Positions 32,885 to 41,078 of a stretch of 64,000 bases of DNA are shown in pieces; position 1 is the stretch's first letter, and every line of letters begins with the position of its first letter. The notes under the pieces are model-generated. The model had not been told where the DNA came from, ran no database searches, and was given only the letters and a program-made list of their open reading frames with translations. Where the stretch lies: contig NZ_LGCN01000002.1 in assembly GCF_001279005.1 (NCBI RefSeq), forward strand, positions 62,001 to 126,000. Reading direction: 5' to 3'. The translations under genes were made by a program, and so were the position numbers. The stretch comes from Streptomyces caelestis. Lineage in GTDB: Bacteria > Actinomycetota > Actinomycetes > Streptomycetales > Streptomycetaceae.

Positions 32885-33970
32885 ATGGCCGTACGTGCCG
32901 CTGTCCTGCCCGCCGTCGGTGCCCCGCTGGAGATCACCGGGATCGACCTGCCCGAACCCGGCCCCGGCCGGGTCCGCGTCCGGCTCGCCGCCGCCGGCGT
33001 CTGCCACTCCGACCTGTCCCTGTCCGACGGCACCATGCGCCTGCCGGTCCCGGCCGTCCTCGGCCACGAGGGCGCCGGCACGGTCGTCGCCGTCGGCGAG
33101 GGCGTCACCCATGTCGCGCCCGGCGACGGCGTGGTCCTCAACTGGGCGCCCTCCTGCGGCGCCTGCCCCGCCTGCGCGCGCGGCGAGGTCTGGCTGTGCG
33201 CGGGCGCCCTGGCCGGGGCCGCCGAGGTGCACGCCCGCCGCGCCGACGACGGCACCGACCTGTACCCGGGGCTGAACGTCGCCGCGTTCGCCGAGGAGAC
33301 GGTGGTGTCCGCCTCCTGCGTGCTGCCCGCCCCGGACGGCGTCCCGCTCACCGACGCCGCGCTGCTGGGCTGCGCGGTGCTCACCGGCTACGGCGCCGTG
33401 CACCACTCCGCGAAGGTGCGCCCGGGGGAGACGGTCGCGGTGTTCGGTGTCGGGGGAGTGGGCCTCGCGGCGCTCCAGTCGGCCCGGATCGCGGGCGCGT
33501 CCACGATCGTCGCGGTCGACGTCTCCCCGCGGAAGGAGGAGCTGGCCCGGTCCGCGGGCGCCACCGACTACCTCGTCGCCTCCGACACCACGGCCCGCGA
33601 GATCCGCGCCCTCACCGGCGGGGAGGGGGTGGACGCGGCCGTGGAGTGCGTCGGCCGCGCGACCGCCATCCGCACGGCCTGGGAGTCCACCCGGCGCGGC
33701 GGACGCACCACGGTCGTCGGCATCGGCGGCAAGGACCAGCAGGTCACGTTCAACGCCCTGGAGATCTTCCACTGGGGCCGCACCCTCTCCGGCTGCGTCT
33801 ACGGCGACTCCGACCCGGCCCGCGACCTCCCGGTCCTCGCCGGACACATCCGGGCCGGCCGTCTCGACCCGGGAGCCCTGGTCACCGAACACATCGCCCT
33901 GGACGGCATCCCGGCCGCCTTCGACACCATGCTGGCGGGCAAGGGCGGACGGGCCCTGGTGGTCTTCTAG
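32885..33970 (+). CDS. Zinc-dependent alcohol dehydrogenase (class III-like MDR)
   Basis: A 361-residue medium-chain dehydrogenase. Catalytic zinc ligands are in GVCHSDL and GHEGAG. The structural zinc Cys set is present in CGACPACARGEVWLC. The Rossmann motif is VFGVGGVGLAALQ near 185. It most resembles the zinc-dependent ADH class that acts on short or aromatic alcohols. It shares an operon with the aldehyde dehydrogenase. Its stop overlaps that of the convergent DMT transporter by four bases, leaving no room for a terminator. Confidence 0.92.
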   Translation: MAVRAAVLPAVGAPLEITGIDLPEPGPGRVRVRLAAAGVCHSDLSLSDGTMRLPVPAVLGHEGAGTVVAVGEGVTHVAPGDGVVLNWAPSCGACPACARGEVWLCAGALAGAAEVHARRADDGTDLYPGLNVAAFAEETVVSASCVLPAPDGVPLTDAALLGCAVLTGYGAVHHSAKVRPGETVAVFGVGGVGLAALQSARIAGASTIVAVDVSPRKEELARSAGATDYLVASDTTAREIRALTGGEGVDAAVECVGRATAIRTAWESTRRGGRTTVVGIGGKDQQVTFNALEIFHWGRTLSGCVYGDSDPARDLPVLAGHIRAGRLDPGALVTEHIALDGIPAAFDTMLAGKGGRALVVF

Positions 33971-34965
33971 GGACGTCGTCCGGATCTCGCCCGGGTCCGG
34001 ACGACCGGCCCCCGGCCGGACTCGCGGGCGGTCTCCTCCCGGGCGCCCGGGGGCGCGGCCGCCCGCGCCGCCGCCCCCGACCGGGACCGGGACACCGCCA
34101 CGCCGGCGAGACACAGGGCACCGCCCACCAGCGTGAGCGGGCCCGGCACCTCGCCGAGCGCCAGCCATGACATCAGCACGACCAGCGCGGGCACCGCGTA
34201 CGTCGTCGCGCCCATCCGGCTCGCGGTCGTACGGGCCAGTGCGTAGGCCCAGGTGGTGAAGGCCAGGGCGGTCGGGAAGACGCCCAGATAGACCATGTCG
34301 AGCGTGGCGGAGACGGGCGCGTCGGCGGCCTCCTCCACGAGCCGCCCGGCGAACGGCAGACAGGCCACCGCCCCGACCAGGCACCCGTACGTCGTCACCT
34401 GCAGCGGGCTCGCCGCGCCCAGCGCCGGCTTCTGCGCGACCACCCCGCCCGCGTAGGCCACGGCCGCCAGCAGGCACAGCACCACCCCGAGCACCGAGGA
34501 CTCGCCCCCGCCGGACATCGACAGTCCCACAGTCACCGCACCGGCGAACGACACGGCCATCCCCGCCAGCAGCCTCGGCGGCACCGAGTCCCCGAGCAGC
34601 CGGGCCCCGAGCAGCGCGATGAGGATCGGCCCGGTGTTCACCACCAGCGCCGCCGTGCCGGCGTCGACCAGCTGCTCGCCCCAGTTCAGGGCCACCATGT
34701 AGAACCCGAACCAGAGCACCCCCGATATCAGGATCCCGCGCCGGGCCGGCCGGGGCGGCAGCCCTTCCCGCCGCAGCAGACAGATCACCCCCAGCGTCAG
34801 CGCGCCGGCCAGCAGCCGTCCGAGCGCGAGCGCCCCCGGCGAGTACGCGGCCCCCGCGCTGCGGATGGACACGAAGGCGGACGCCCACAGCACGACGGTG
34901 GCACCGGCCGCGCAGGCCGCGAGCACCTCCGTGCGACGGGCGGGGTGAGGGACGGGGGTGCGCAT
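33967..34965 (-). CDS. EamA/DMT-family transporter
   Basis: A 332-residue membrane protein with ten predicted helices in two EamA repeats, of the RhaT/YdcZ class that exports amino acids or metabolites. The marks include GLSMSGGGES between the repeats and the closing PLTLVGGALCLAGVAVS. The Arg/Ala-rich tail is cytosolic. Its ATG at 34965 follows the ArsR gene by 65 bases, on the same strand, so the regulator is probably transcribed with it. Confidence 0.88.
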   Translation of the reverse strand: MRTPVPHPARRTEVLAACAAGATVVLWASAFVSIRSAGAAYSPGALALGRLLAGALTLGVICLLRREGLPPRPARRGILISGVLWFGFYMVALNWGEQLVDAGTAALVVNTGPILIALLGARLLGDSVPPRLLAGMAVSFAGAVTVGLSMSGGGESSVLGVVLCLLAAVAYAGGVVAQKPALGAASPLQVTTYGCLVGAVACLPFAGRLVEEAADAPVSATLDMVYLGVFPTALAFTTWAYALARTTASRMGATTYAVPALVVLMSWLALGEVPGPLTLVGGALCLAGVAVSRSRSGAAARAAAPPGAREETARESGRGPVVRTRARSGRRP

Positions 34966-35030
34966 CGTGCTCCTGAGGTCAGAAGGGTCGAGGGGTGGGA
35001 TGTTCGCGGATCCCGGACGGGGCCCGGCCG

Positions 35031-35741
35031 TCACCGGAGGGCCCCCGCGTCGATCCCCAGCAGTCCGGACAGCGCGCGTTCGCCCGCCTCCGTCACCTTC
35101 ACCGCCCGCTCGGAGCCGATGCGCACGCACCACCCCGTCTCCAGGGCGTGCCGGCACAGGGCCGCGCCGGCCACTCCGGCGAGATGGGGGCGGCGTTCCG
35201 TCCAGTCCAGGCAGGCGCGGGCCAGCGGTCGCCGTCCGCGGCGGTCCAGGCCGATGCCCGCCGCGGCGAACCAGCGCACACCCGCGTCCGTGAGCGCGAA
35301 CCCGGTGTCCCGGAGCAGCAGCCCCCGCGCGGCGAAGGCGTCCGTGACGGCGATGCCGAGCCGCCCGGCGAGATGGTCGTAGCAGGTCCGCCCGCGGGCC
35401 ATGGCGGACCCGGCGCCCGCCTGCCGCAGCGTGCGCGGGCGCTCGGCGGCAGCCGGGGACACCTGCGCGGCCAGGTCCTCCACCAGCTGCGCGACCCGCG
35501 CGTCGGCCAGCCGTACGTACCGGTGCCGCCCCTGCCGTTCCTCGGCCAGCAGCCCGCCCGCGACCAGTTTGCCCAGGTGCTCGCTCAGTGTGGAGGCGGC
35601 GACACCGGCGTGCCGGGCCAGCTCGCCCGCCGTCCAGGCCCGCCCGTCCAGCAGCGCCAGCAGGCACGCGGCCCGCGTCTCGTCGGCGGCCAGCGCGGCG
35701 AGCCGCGCGAGACCGGCAGCCCGGGGATCCCTGGTGGTCAT
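35031..35741 (-). CDS. ArsR-family winged-helix regulator
   Basis: A 236-residue protein with an ArsR HTH in the first ~90 residues (TAGELARHAGVAASTLSEHLGKLVAGGLLAEERQGRHRYVRL) and a long C-terminal domain. The C-domain carries a Cys (residue about 117) in RGRTCYDHLAGRLG, a block I know from larger ArsR regulators that control DMT exporters. The ATG at 35741 has GGAGG seven bases upstream. It probably regulates its own operon with the downstream DMT transporter. Confidence 0.88.
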   Translation of the reverse strand: MTTRDPRAAGLARLAALAADETRAACLLALLDGRAWTAGELARHAGVAASTLSEHLGKLVAGGLLAEERQGRHRYVRLADARVAQLVEDLAAQVSPAAAERPRTLRQAGAGSAMARGRTCYDHLAGRLGIAVTDAFAARGLLLRDTGFALTDAGVRWFAAAGIGLDRRGRRPLARACLDWTERRPHLAGVAGAALCRHALETGWCVRIGSERAVKVTEAGERALSGLLGIDAGALR

Positions 35742-35904
35742 GCCCTCCAGCATGCGGCACGGACACTTCGGCCCCCGCCGAAGCGTCCGCGCCCTCAAGG
35801 CGCACGGGACCGTGCCGTCGTGCGGCCACCGCCGCGCGGGCGCGACCGGCCACGAAGGCGCCGCGGACGATCGACGGCGCATCGCCGCGCTCCCGGCGGA
35901 GCGC

Positions 35905-36546
35905 TCAGGCGCCGGTCCGCGCCTGCTCGTACTGCAGTGCCAGCCCGTCCAGCAGCGCCGTGAGTCCCGCCTCGAAGGCCCGCTCGTCGACCTTCTCCTG
36001 CTGTTCGGCGAGCAGATGGGCCTGCCCGAGGTGCGGGTAGTCGGCGGGGTCGTAGGCGCTGGCGTCGTCCACGAAGCCGCCCGCGAAGGAGCCGAGCGCG
36101 GAGCCCATGATGAAGTACCGCATCAGCGCGCCGATGGAGGTGGCCTGCGCGGGCGGCCAGCCGGCCGCGACCATCGCGCCGTAGACCGCGTCGGCCAGCC
36201 GCAGCGCCGCCGGACGGCGGCCGGGGCCGCGGGCCAGGACCGGGACGATGTTCGGGTGGTCGCGCAGCGCGGCCCGGTAGGAGACCGCCCAGTCGTGCAG
36301 CGCGGTCCGCCAGTCCCGGCCGTCCTCGAACATCGACAGGTCGACCAGCGCGCTCACCGAGTCGGCCACCGCCTCCAGGATCTCGTCCTTGGTGCGGAAG
36401 TGGTTGTAGAGCGAGGGCCCGCTCACCCCCAGTTCCGCGGCGAGCCGGCGCGTGGAGACGGCCGCGAGGCCCTCCGCGTCCACCAGCGCACGGGCCGTAC
36501 CGACGATCCGGTCGGTGCTGAGCAAGGGCTTGCGCGGTCGGGCCAT
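35905..36546 (-). CDS. TetR-family regulator of alcohol/acyl-CoA genes
   Basis: A 213-residue regulator with HTH at about 10-56 (TDRIVGTARALVDAEGLAAV then TRRLAAELGVSGPSLYNHFRTK) and a TetR_C domain. It is divergent from the acyl-CoA dehydrogenase, and the operator at 36573-36591 sits in the shared promoter region. A near-copy 5 kb away precedes the aldehyde dehydrogenase. I chose MARPRKPLL as the start; an upstream ATG at 36555 adds three residues. The ligand is likely an acyl-CoA or its product, by analogy with other TetR regulators of acyl-CoA dehydrogenases. Confidence 0.9.
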   Translation of the reverse strand: MARPRKPLLSTDRIVGTARALVDAEGLAAVSTRRLAAELGVSGPSLYNHFRTKDEILEAVADSVSALVDLSMFEDGRDWRTALHDWAVSYRAALRDHPNIVPVLARGPGRRPAALRLADAVYGAMVAAGWPPAQATSIGALMRYFIMGSALGSFAGGFVDDASAYDPADYPHLGQAHLLAEQQEKVDERAFEAGLTALLDGLALQYEQARTGA

Positions 36547-36572
36547 GGCGCACATAGTAGGACCGCGACAGT

Positions 36573-36591
36573 AAACTAGCAGTGCTAATTT
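36573..36591. promoter_or_regulatory. TetR operator between tetR and acyl-CoA dehydrogenase
   Basis: AAACTA-GCAGTGC-TAATTT, a 6-7-6 inverted repeat with one mismatch, lies between the divergent starts of tetR (36546) and the dehydrogenase (36651). It closely matches the site at 31403-31421. Confidence 0.7.
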
Positions 36592-36650
36592 AAGGGTGCA
36601 CGGTCTTCCGGACGTGCACGGCAAGCGGATCCCCCATGGAGTGACTCGGT

Positions 36651-37802
36651 ATGAACCTGGAGCTCAGCGAGGAGCAGGAGGCCGTCCGCCGGCTCGCCCG
36701 GGACTTCGTGGAGCGCGAGGTCGCGCCCCACGCCACCGCCTGGGACCGCGCCGAGGAGGTCGACCGCGGCATCGTGAAGAAGCTCGGCGGGGTCGGCTTC
36801 CTGGGGCTGACGATCGACGAGGAGTACGGCGGCAGCGGCGGCGACCACCTCGCGTACTGCCTGGTCACCGAGGAACTGGGCCGCGGCGACTCGTCCGTGC
36901 GCGGCATCGTCTCCGTCTCCCTCGGCCTGGTCGCCAAGACGATCGCCGCCTGGGGGAGCGAGGAGCAGAAGCGCGCCTGGCTGCCGGGCCTCACCTCCGG
37001 GGAGCACGTCGGCTGCTTCGGCCTCACCGAGCCGGGCACCGGCTCCGACGCCGGGAACCTCACCACCCGCGCGGTGCGCGACGGCGACGAGTACGTCGTC
37101 AACGGCACCAAGATGTTCATCACCAACGGCACCTGGGCCGACGTCGTCCTGCTCTTCGCCCGCTCGACCGACGCCCCCGGCCACAAGGGCGTCTCCGCCT
37201 TCCTCGTCCCCGCCGACACCCCCGGCCTGACCCGCCGCGCCGTCCACGGCAAGCTCGGCCTGCGCGGCCAGGCCACCGCGGAACTGGTCCTCGAGGACGT
37301 GCGCGTGCCCGCCTCCGCGATGCTGGGCGAGGAGGGCAAGGGCTTCTCGGTCGCCATGTCCGCCCTCGCCAAGGGCCGGATGTCGGTCGCGGCCGGCTGC
37401 GTCGGCATAGCGCAGGCCGCCCTGGACGCGGCCGTGCGGTACGCGGGGGAGCGGGAGCAGTTCGGGAAGAGCATCGCCCGGCACCAGCTCGTCCAGGAAC
37501 TGATCAGCGACATCGCCGTGGACGTCGACGCGGCCCGGCTGCTCACCTGGCGGGTGGCCGACCTGATCGACCGGGGCCGGCCCTTCGCCGTCGAGTCCTC
37601 CAAGGCCAAGCTCTTCGCCTCGGAGGCGGCGGTCCGCGCCGCCAACAACGCCCTGCAGGTCTTCGGCGGCTACGGCTACATCGACGAGTACCCGGCCGGC
37701 AAGCTCCTGCGCGACGCGCGCGTGATGACCCTCTACGAGGGCACCAGCCAGATCCAGAAGCTGGTCATCGGACGTGCGCTGACCGGGGTCTCGGCGTTCT
37801 GA
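36651..37802 (+). CDS. Acyl-CoA dehydrogenase
   Basis: A 383-residue FAD enzyme of normal length. The FAD/substrate region is GCFGLTEPGTGSDAGNL. The catalytic Glu is in LYEGTSQIQKLVIGR near 367. VFGGYGYIDEYPAGKLLRDARV is the C-terminal signature. It introduces a trans-2 double bond into an acyl-CoA, passing electrons to ETF. It begins MNLELSEEQEAVRRLARDFV. It is divergent from its TetR regulator and followed by a long palindrome. Confidence 0.94.
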   Translation: MNLELSEEQEAVRRLARDFVEREVAPHATAWDRAEEVDRGIVKKLGGVGFLGLTIDEEYGGSGGDHLAYCLVTEELGRGDSSVRGIVSVSLGLVAKTIAAWGSEEQKRAWLPGLTSGEHVGCFGLTEPGTGSDAGNLTTRAVRDGDEYVVNGTKMFITNGTWADVVLLFARSTDAPGHKGVSAFLVPADTPGLTRRAVHGKLGLRGQATAELVLEDVRVPASAMLGEEGKGFSVAMSALAKGRMSVAAGCVGIAQAALDAAVRYAGEREQFGKSIARHQLVQELISDIAVDVDAARLLTWRVADLIDRGRPFAVESSKAKLFASEAAVRAANNALQVFGGYGYIDEYPAGKLLRDARVMTLYEGTSQIQKLVIGRALTGVSAF

Positions 37803-37821
37803 GTACGCTCTGAGTACCCGA

Positions 37822-37847
37822 GCGGATGTGGCCGCGGCCACATCCGC
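37822..37847. terminator. 26-bp perfect palindrome (likely terminator)
   Basis: The interval reads identically on both strands: GCGGATGTGGCCG is followed directly by its inverse. It lies 19 bases after the acyl-CoA dehydrogenase stop and 14 bases before the next start codon. A 13-base stem with almost no loop suggests a terminator or a cruciform or repressor site for the downstream gene. Confidence 0.5.
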
Positions 37848-37861
37848 CGATGCTGGTCCCC

Positions 37862-38149
37862 ATGAGCGACACACCGGTCAAGCAGCAGAGCACGGCCGCC
37901 TTCCACGGCCAGGCCGTCGCGTCCTTCGCAGTGGCCATGGGCGCCACCGCGGTCGGCATCTTCAACCTCGACACCGACGCCTGGGTCCGCGCCTTCCTGG
38001 GCATCGCCGTCCTGTACCTCGTCACCTCCGCCTTCACCCTGGCCAAGGTCGTCCGCGACCGCCAGGAGGCCGGGCAGATCGTCAACCGGGTCGACCAGGC
38101 CCGCCTGGAGAAGCTGCTCGCCGAGCACGACCCGCTGCAGAAGCTGTGA
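37862..38149 (+). CDS. YiaA/YiaB-type small membrane protein
   Basis: A 95-residue protein with two hydrophobic helices (about 17-35 and 45-64), separated by the short NLDTDAWVR loop, and a charged C-terminus with a helix (DRQEAGQIVNRVDQARLEKLLAEHDP). The pattern fits the YiaAB two-helix domain, of unknown function, in the cell membrane. The ATG at 37862 begins MSDTPVKQQSTAAF; an upstream in-frame ATG adds residues inside the palindrome and is less likely. Confidence 0.8.
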   Translation: MSDTPVKQQSTAAFHGQAVASFAVAMGATAVGIFNLDTDAWVRAFLGIAVLYLVTSAFTLAKVVRDRQEAGQIVNRVDQARLEKLLAEHDPLQKL

Positions 38150-38160
38150 CGACGGGCACG

Positions 38161-38176
38161 CTAAGCGAGCGCTCAC
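38161..38176. promoter_or_regulatory. TetR operator, copy 1 (before tetR)
   Basis: CTAAGCG-AG-CGCTCAC is a 7-2-7 inverted repeat with two mismatches, 44 bases before the TetR gene at 38221. Its architecture equals the perfect copy at 39367-39382 (CTAAGCA-AC-TGCTTAG). Confidence 0.55.
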
Positions 38177-38220
38177 CCTTGCCGGTATGGTGGTGGCCCT
38201 GCCAGCGAATGAGGTGAGCG

Positions 38221-38865
38221 ATGAGTACGGCGGAGGAGACGGCCGGCGCCGAGGCGCAGCCGTGGGGTGAGGTCACGCCCGACGCGGCCCGGCGGTTGCT
38301 GCTCGCCGCCGTGGAGGCGTTCGCGGAGCGCGGCTACCACGCCACGACGACCCGCGACATCGCGGGCCGCGCCGGGATGAGCCCGGCCGCGCTCTACATC
38401 CACTACAGGACCAAGGAAGAGCTGCTCCACCGCATCAGCAGGATCGGCCACGAGAAGGCCGTCGCGATCCTGCGCACGGCGGCCCGCGCCGAGGGCACCC
38501 CGACCCGGCGGCTCGCCGAGGCGGTCAGCTCCTTCGTCCGCTGGCACGCGGGGGGCCGCACCACCGCCAGGGTCGTGCAGTACGAGCTCGACTCGCTCGG
38601 TCCCGAGGCCCGCGCCGAGATCCTCGGACTGCGCCGGCAGGTCGACGCCGAGGTGCGCGGGCTCATCGAGGAGGGCGTGCGTTCGGGCGAGTTCGACGTC
38701 ATCGACGTCCAGGGCACCACGCTCGCGGTGCTCTCCCTGTGCATCGACGTGGCCCGCTGGTTCAACGTCGACGGCCCCCGCACCCCCGAGGAGGTCGGCG
38801 CGCTCTACGCCGACCTCGTGCTCCGGATGGTCGGGGCCGGGGAGGCCGGCCCCGCTCAGAGGTAG
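38221..38865 (+). CDS. TetR-family regulator (fatty-acid type)
   Basis: A 214-residue regulator with HTH at about 22-66 (AARRLLLAAVEAFAERGYHAT then TRDIAGRAGMSPAALYIHYRTK). The C-terminal domain begins LLHRISRIGHEKAVAIL and resembles KstR2/FadR-type TetR proteins that bind acyl-CoAs. It converges with the MaoC gene, stops 9 bases apart by overlap (38856-38865), and matching CTAAGC operators precede both genes. The GAGGTGAGCG before the ATG is a good ribosome site. Confidence 0.9.
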   Translation: MSTAEETAGAEAQPWGEVTPDAARRLLLAAVEAFAERGYHATTTRDIAGRAGMSPAALYIHYRTKEELLHRISRIGHEKAVAILRTAARAEGTPTRRLAEAVSSFVRWHAGGRTTARVVQYELDSLGPEARAEILGLRRQVDAEVRGLIEEGVRSGEFDVIDVQGTTLAVLSLCIDVARWFNVDGPRTPEEVGALYADLVLRMVGAGEAGPAQR

Positions 38866-39317
38866 TAGCGGGCCACCGACTCGGCCACGCACACCGGCTT
38901 GTCGCCGTCCTCGCGCTCCACGGTGAACGCCGTGGCCACCTGGACGCCGCCCGGCACCTCGTCGACGGAGGTGATCGTCGCGGTGGCGCGCACCCGCGAG
39001 CCGACCGGGACCGGCGCGGGGAAGCGCACCTTGTTGGTGCCGTAGTTGACGCCCATCCTCACGCCCTCGACGGAGATCAGCTGCGGGCCGAACAGCGGCA
39101 GCAGCGACAGCGTCAGGTAACCGTGCGCGATGGTCGTCCCGAACGGTCCCGCCGCGGCCTTCTCCGGGTCGACGTGGATCCACTGGTGGTCCCCGGTGGC
39201 CTCGGCGAACAGGTTGATCCGCTTCTGGTCGACCTCCAGCCAGTCGGTGTACCCCAGCTGCTCGCCCACCGCCGCCCTCAGGTCGTCGACGGACGTGAAG
39301 ATCCTCGGCTCTGCCAT
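38856..39317 (-). CDS. MaoC-family enoyl-CoA hydratase (hotdog fold)
   Basis: A 153-residue hydratase. The catalytic Asp/His are in ATGDHQWIHVDPEKA near 51-65, followed by FGTTIAHGYLTLSLLP. Single-domain R-hydratases of this type hydrate trans-2-enoyl-CoA. The start MAEPRIFTSVDDLR is 50 bases from the operator at 39367-39382, which should place it under the adjacent TetR. It may supply the hydration step for the acyl-CoA dehydrogenase products nearby. Confidence 0.92.
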   Translation of the reverse strand: MAEPRIFTSVDDLRAAVGEQLGYTDWLEVDQKRINLFAEATGDHQWIHVDPEKAAAGPFGTTIAHGYLTLSLLPLFGPQLISVEGVRMGVNYGTNKVRFPAPVPVGSRVRATATITSVDEVPGGVQVATAFTVEREDGDKPVCVAESVARYYL

Positions 39318-39366
39318 GTCCCGGCCTCTCGCGTCACGTAGTCGCAGCGCACCGGTGTGCGCATGC

Positions 39367-39382
39367 CTAAGCAACTGCTTAG
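39367..39382. promoter_or_regulatory. TetR operator, copy 2 (before maoC)
   Basis: CTAAGCA-AC-TGCTTAG at 39367-39382 is a perfect 7-2-7 palindrome in the promoter of the MaoC gene; the divergent soxR starts 66 bases away. It matches the site before the TetR gene (38161). Confidence 0.7.
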
Positions 39383-39447
39383 CATGGTGCGCCGGGCGGT
39401 CCCTGTCAACGACGGCCGTCCGCCGGACGGGTGAGTAGGGTTCGGGG

Positions 39448-39942
39448 GTGCCCCAGCTTCCCGAGAAGATCCACGAGCTCACGGTCGGCCGGCTCTCCGC
39501 ACGCAGCGGCGCCGCCGTCTCGGCCCTGCGCTTCTACGAGTCCAAAGGTCTGATCAGCAGCCGCCGCACCGCGGGCAACCAGCGCCGCTACAGCCGTGAC
39601 ACCCTGCGCCGGGTCGCCTTCATCCGCGCCGCCCAGCGCGTCGGCATCCCGCTCGCCACGATCCGCGAGGCGCTCGCCGAACTGCCCGAGGGGCGCACGC
39701 CCACCCGCGACGACTGGGCGCGCCTGTCCGAGGCGTGGCGCTCCGAGCTGGACGAGCGCATCAAGCGGCTCAACCGGCTGCGCGACCACCTCACGGACTG
39801 CATCGGCTGCGGCTGCCTCTCCCTGGACAGCTGCGTCCTGTCCAACCCGGACGACGTCTTCGGCGACCGCCTGACGGGCTCCCGCCTGCTGGCGGAAACC
39901 GGCGGCACGCGCCGCGCCGACCGGCCGGGGGTCAAGCGGTGA
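39448..39942 (+). CDS. soxR: Redox-sensing MerR regulator SoxR
   Basis: A 164-residue MerR-family protein. The N-terminal HTH (about 10-55) has [21 protein letters not shown] and [16 protein letters not shown]. The dimer helix follows. The [2Fe-2S] ligands are Cys118, 121, 123 and 129 in [12 protein letters not shown], the SoxR signature. In Streptomyces, SoxR responds to redox-active secondary metabolites and not mainly to superoxide. No soxS is present, as expected for the genus. The C-terminal extension is short. Confidence 0.95.
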   Translation: MPQLPEKIHELTVGRLSARSGAAVSALRFYESKGLISSRRTAGNQRRYSRDTLRRVAFIRAAQRVGIPLATIREALAELPEGRTPTRDDWARLSEAWRSELDERIKRLNRLRDHLTDCIGCGCLSLDSCVLSNPDDVFGDRLTGSRLLAETGGTRRADRPGVKR

Positions 39943-40116
39943 GCCCGGCCGTGCTCCCGTGACCGCGGGCCGTCGCGCCTCCCTCGACCGGGCGCGGCCG
40001 AGAGCGGGGAGGCTCCCCGTGAGCGCCGGCAGGCGGACCGTGCCGCCCGGGCGCTCCCCGGGGGGCCGGGGGGCGCGGCACCCCCTGCGCCCCCCTGCCC
40101 CCTCGCTCCCCGCCTC

Positions 40117-40719
40117 TCAGGCCGACACCAGCAGCCTCGCCCTGCGGGCGTCCGCCAGGGCCCCCGCGGTGAGCACGGGGCGCGGCACCAGGATTCCGCA
40201 GTCCGCGCAGACCGGGCCCGTCGACGGCTCGTGGTCCAGGTCGAAACGCCACACGAGCCGTTCCCCCCGGCACACGGGGCAGGCCGTACCCGGCGCGCGC
40301 TCCAGCGCGGCTATCAGCCGCCGCAGCACCTCGGCCAGCGGCTCGCGCGGATGCACCCGCGGATCGTCGCACCAGGCCACGCCGAAACCGCCCCAGGTCA
40401 GCCGGTGCCAGTCGTCCACGCTGCCGGGCCTGCGCAGCCCGTCGTGCTTCTCCTTCCTGCGGCGCTCGGCGAACTCCACCTCATAGGCCAGCCAGACCGC
40501 CCGGGCCTCCTCCAGTTCGTCCAGTGCGGCCACGAGCCGCGCCGGGTCGACGGAGCGGTCCTCGGGATCGAACCCGGCCCGCGAGCACAGATGGTCCCAG
40601 GTCGCCCTGTGCCCGTAAGGAGCGAATCGCTCGAGGCACTTGCGCAGCGAGTAGCGCCGCAGCGCCGGATCGCACCGCGGATCTCGGACCTGTCTCGCCA
40701 GACTCCGGAAACCGGCCAT
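40117..40719 (-). CDS. Conserved hypothetical protein with C-terminal zinc ribbon
   Basis: A 200-residue protein. The C-terminal part holds two Cys pairs, CPVCRGE and CADCGI (about 152-180), which form a likely zinc ribbon. The middle region has RLTWGGFGVAWCDDP and helical Arg/Glu-rich sequence. There is no membrane or signal segment. A strong GGAGGTGCAGGACG ribosome site lies before the ATG. I do not recognise the family; the zinc ribbon suggests nucleic-acid or protein binding. Its end converges with soxR. Confidence 0.7.
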   Translation of the reverse strand: MAGFRSLARQVRDPRCDPALRRYSLRKCLERFAPYGHRATWDHLCSRAGFDPEDRSVDPARLVAALDELEEARAVWLAYEVEFAERRRKEKHDGLRRPGSVDDWHRLTWGGFGVAWCDDPRVHPREPLAEVLRRLIAALERAPGTACPVCRGERLVWRFDLDHEPSTGPVCADCGILVPRPVLTAGALADARRARLLVSA

Positions 40720-41078
40720 CGTCCTGCACCTCCGTCACACCTGCACCTGTAATCCGGTCACTTCGGCGTCGTCGAACGGACGTCGCCGAATAGACGTATC
40801 GACACGCGAATCGGCTCCCTCCTCTTTTCGATGGCCCCCACCAGCCGGCCGCGGGAACTCATGGGCCGACTCCCTTGAACCCTGCTTCAGTTGTGGTCGT
40901 CCACGGGGGCGCCGGCGGTCATCCGCTCCGTGTGCTCCCCCGGGGGGAGAAAAGTCCTTCCTCGACAGTCTGAGAACTCCCGGCGGCTTCCACGGGTTCC
41001 TGAAGACCCCGTCGATATGCACGCCCGACGCAAAACGGCGGCGGGGCGCCGCCCGCCGCCGTCCCGCACCCTGCGCTC
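40720..41078. other. 359-bp intergenic region
   Basis: No standard gene. It is AT-richer than its surroundings and includes a 34-codon frame on the minus strand (see 40758-40862), a C-rich tract CTCCCCCGGGGGGAG near 40938 (a hairpin), and no clear promoter. It carries the promoter of the zinc-ribbon gene on the minus strand. Confidence 0.4.
40758..40862 (-). CDS. Possible 34-residue small protein or leader peptide
   Basis: A minus-strand frame beginning MSSRGRLVGAIEKRR and ending LFGDVRSTTPK, with GGGAG seven bases before the ATG. It lies upstream of the zinc-ribbon gene. It uses two codons rare in this genome (ATA and CTA) and shows no known homology. Either a short real gene, a leader peptide, or chance. 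Confidence 0.25.
   Translation of the reverse strand: MSSRGRLVGAIEKRREPIRVSIRLFGDVRSTTPK

Noticed and set aside
31480..37802. A biosynthetic gene cluster
   Set aside because: Dehydrogenases, a DMT exporter and TetR regulators are catabolic in type; no synthase, NRPS, PKS or terpene core gene is present.
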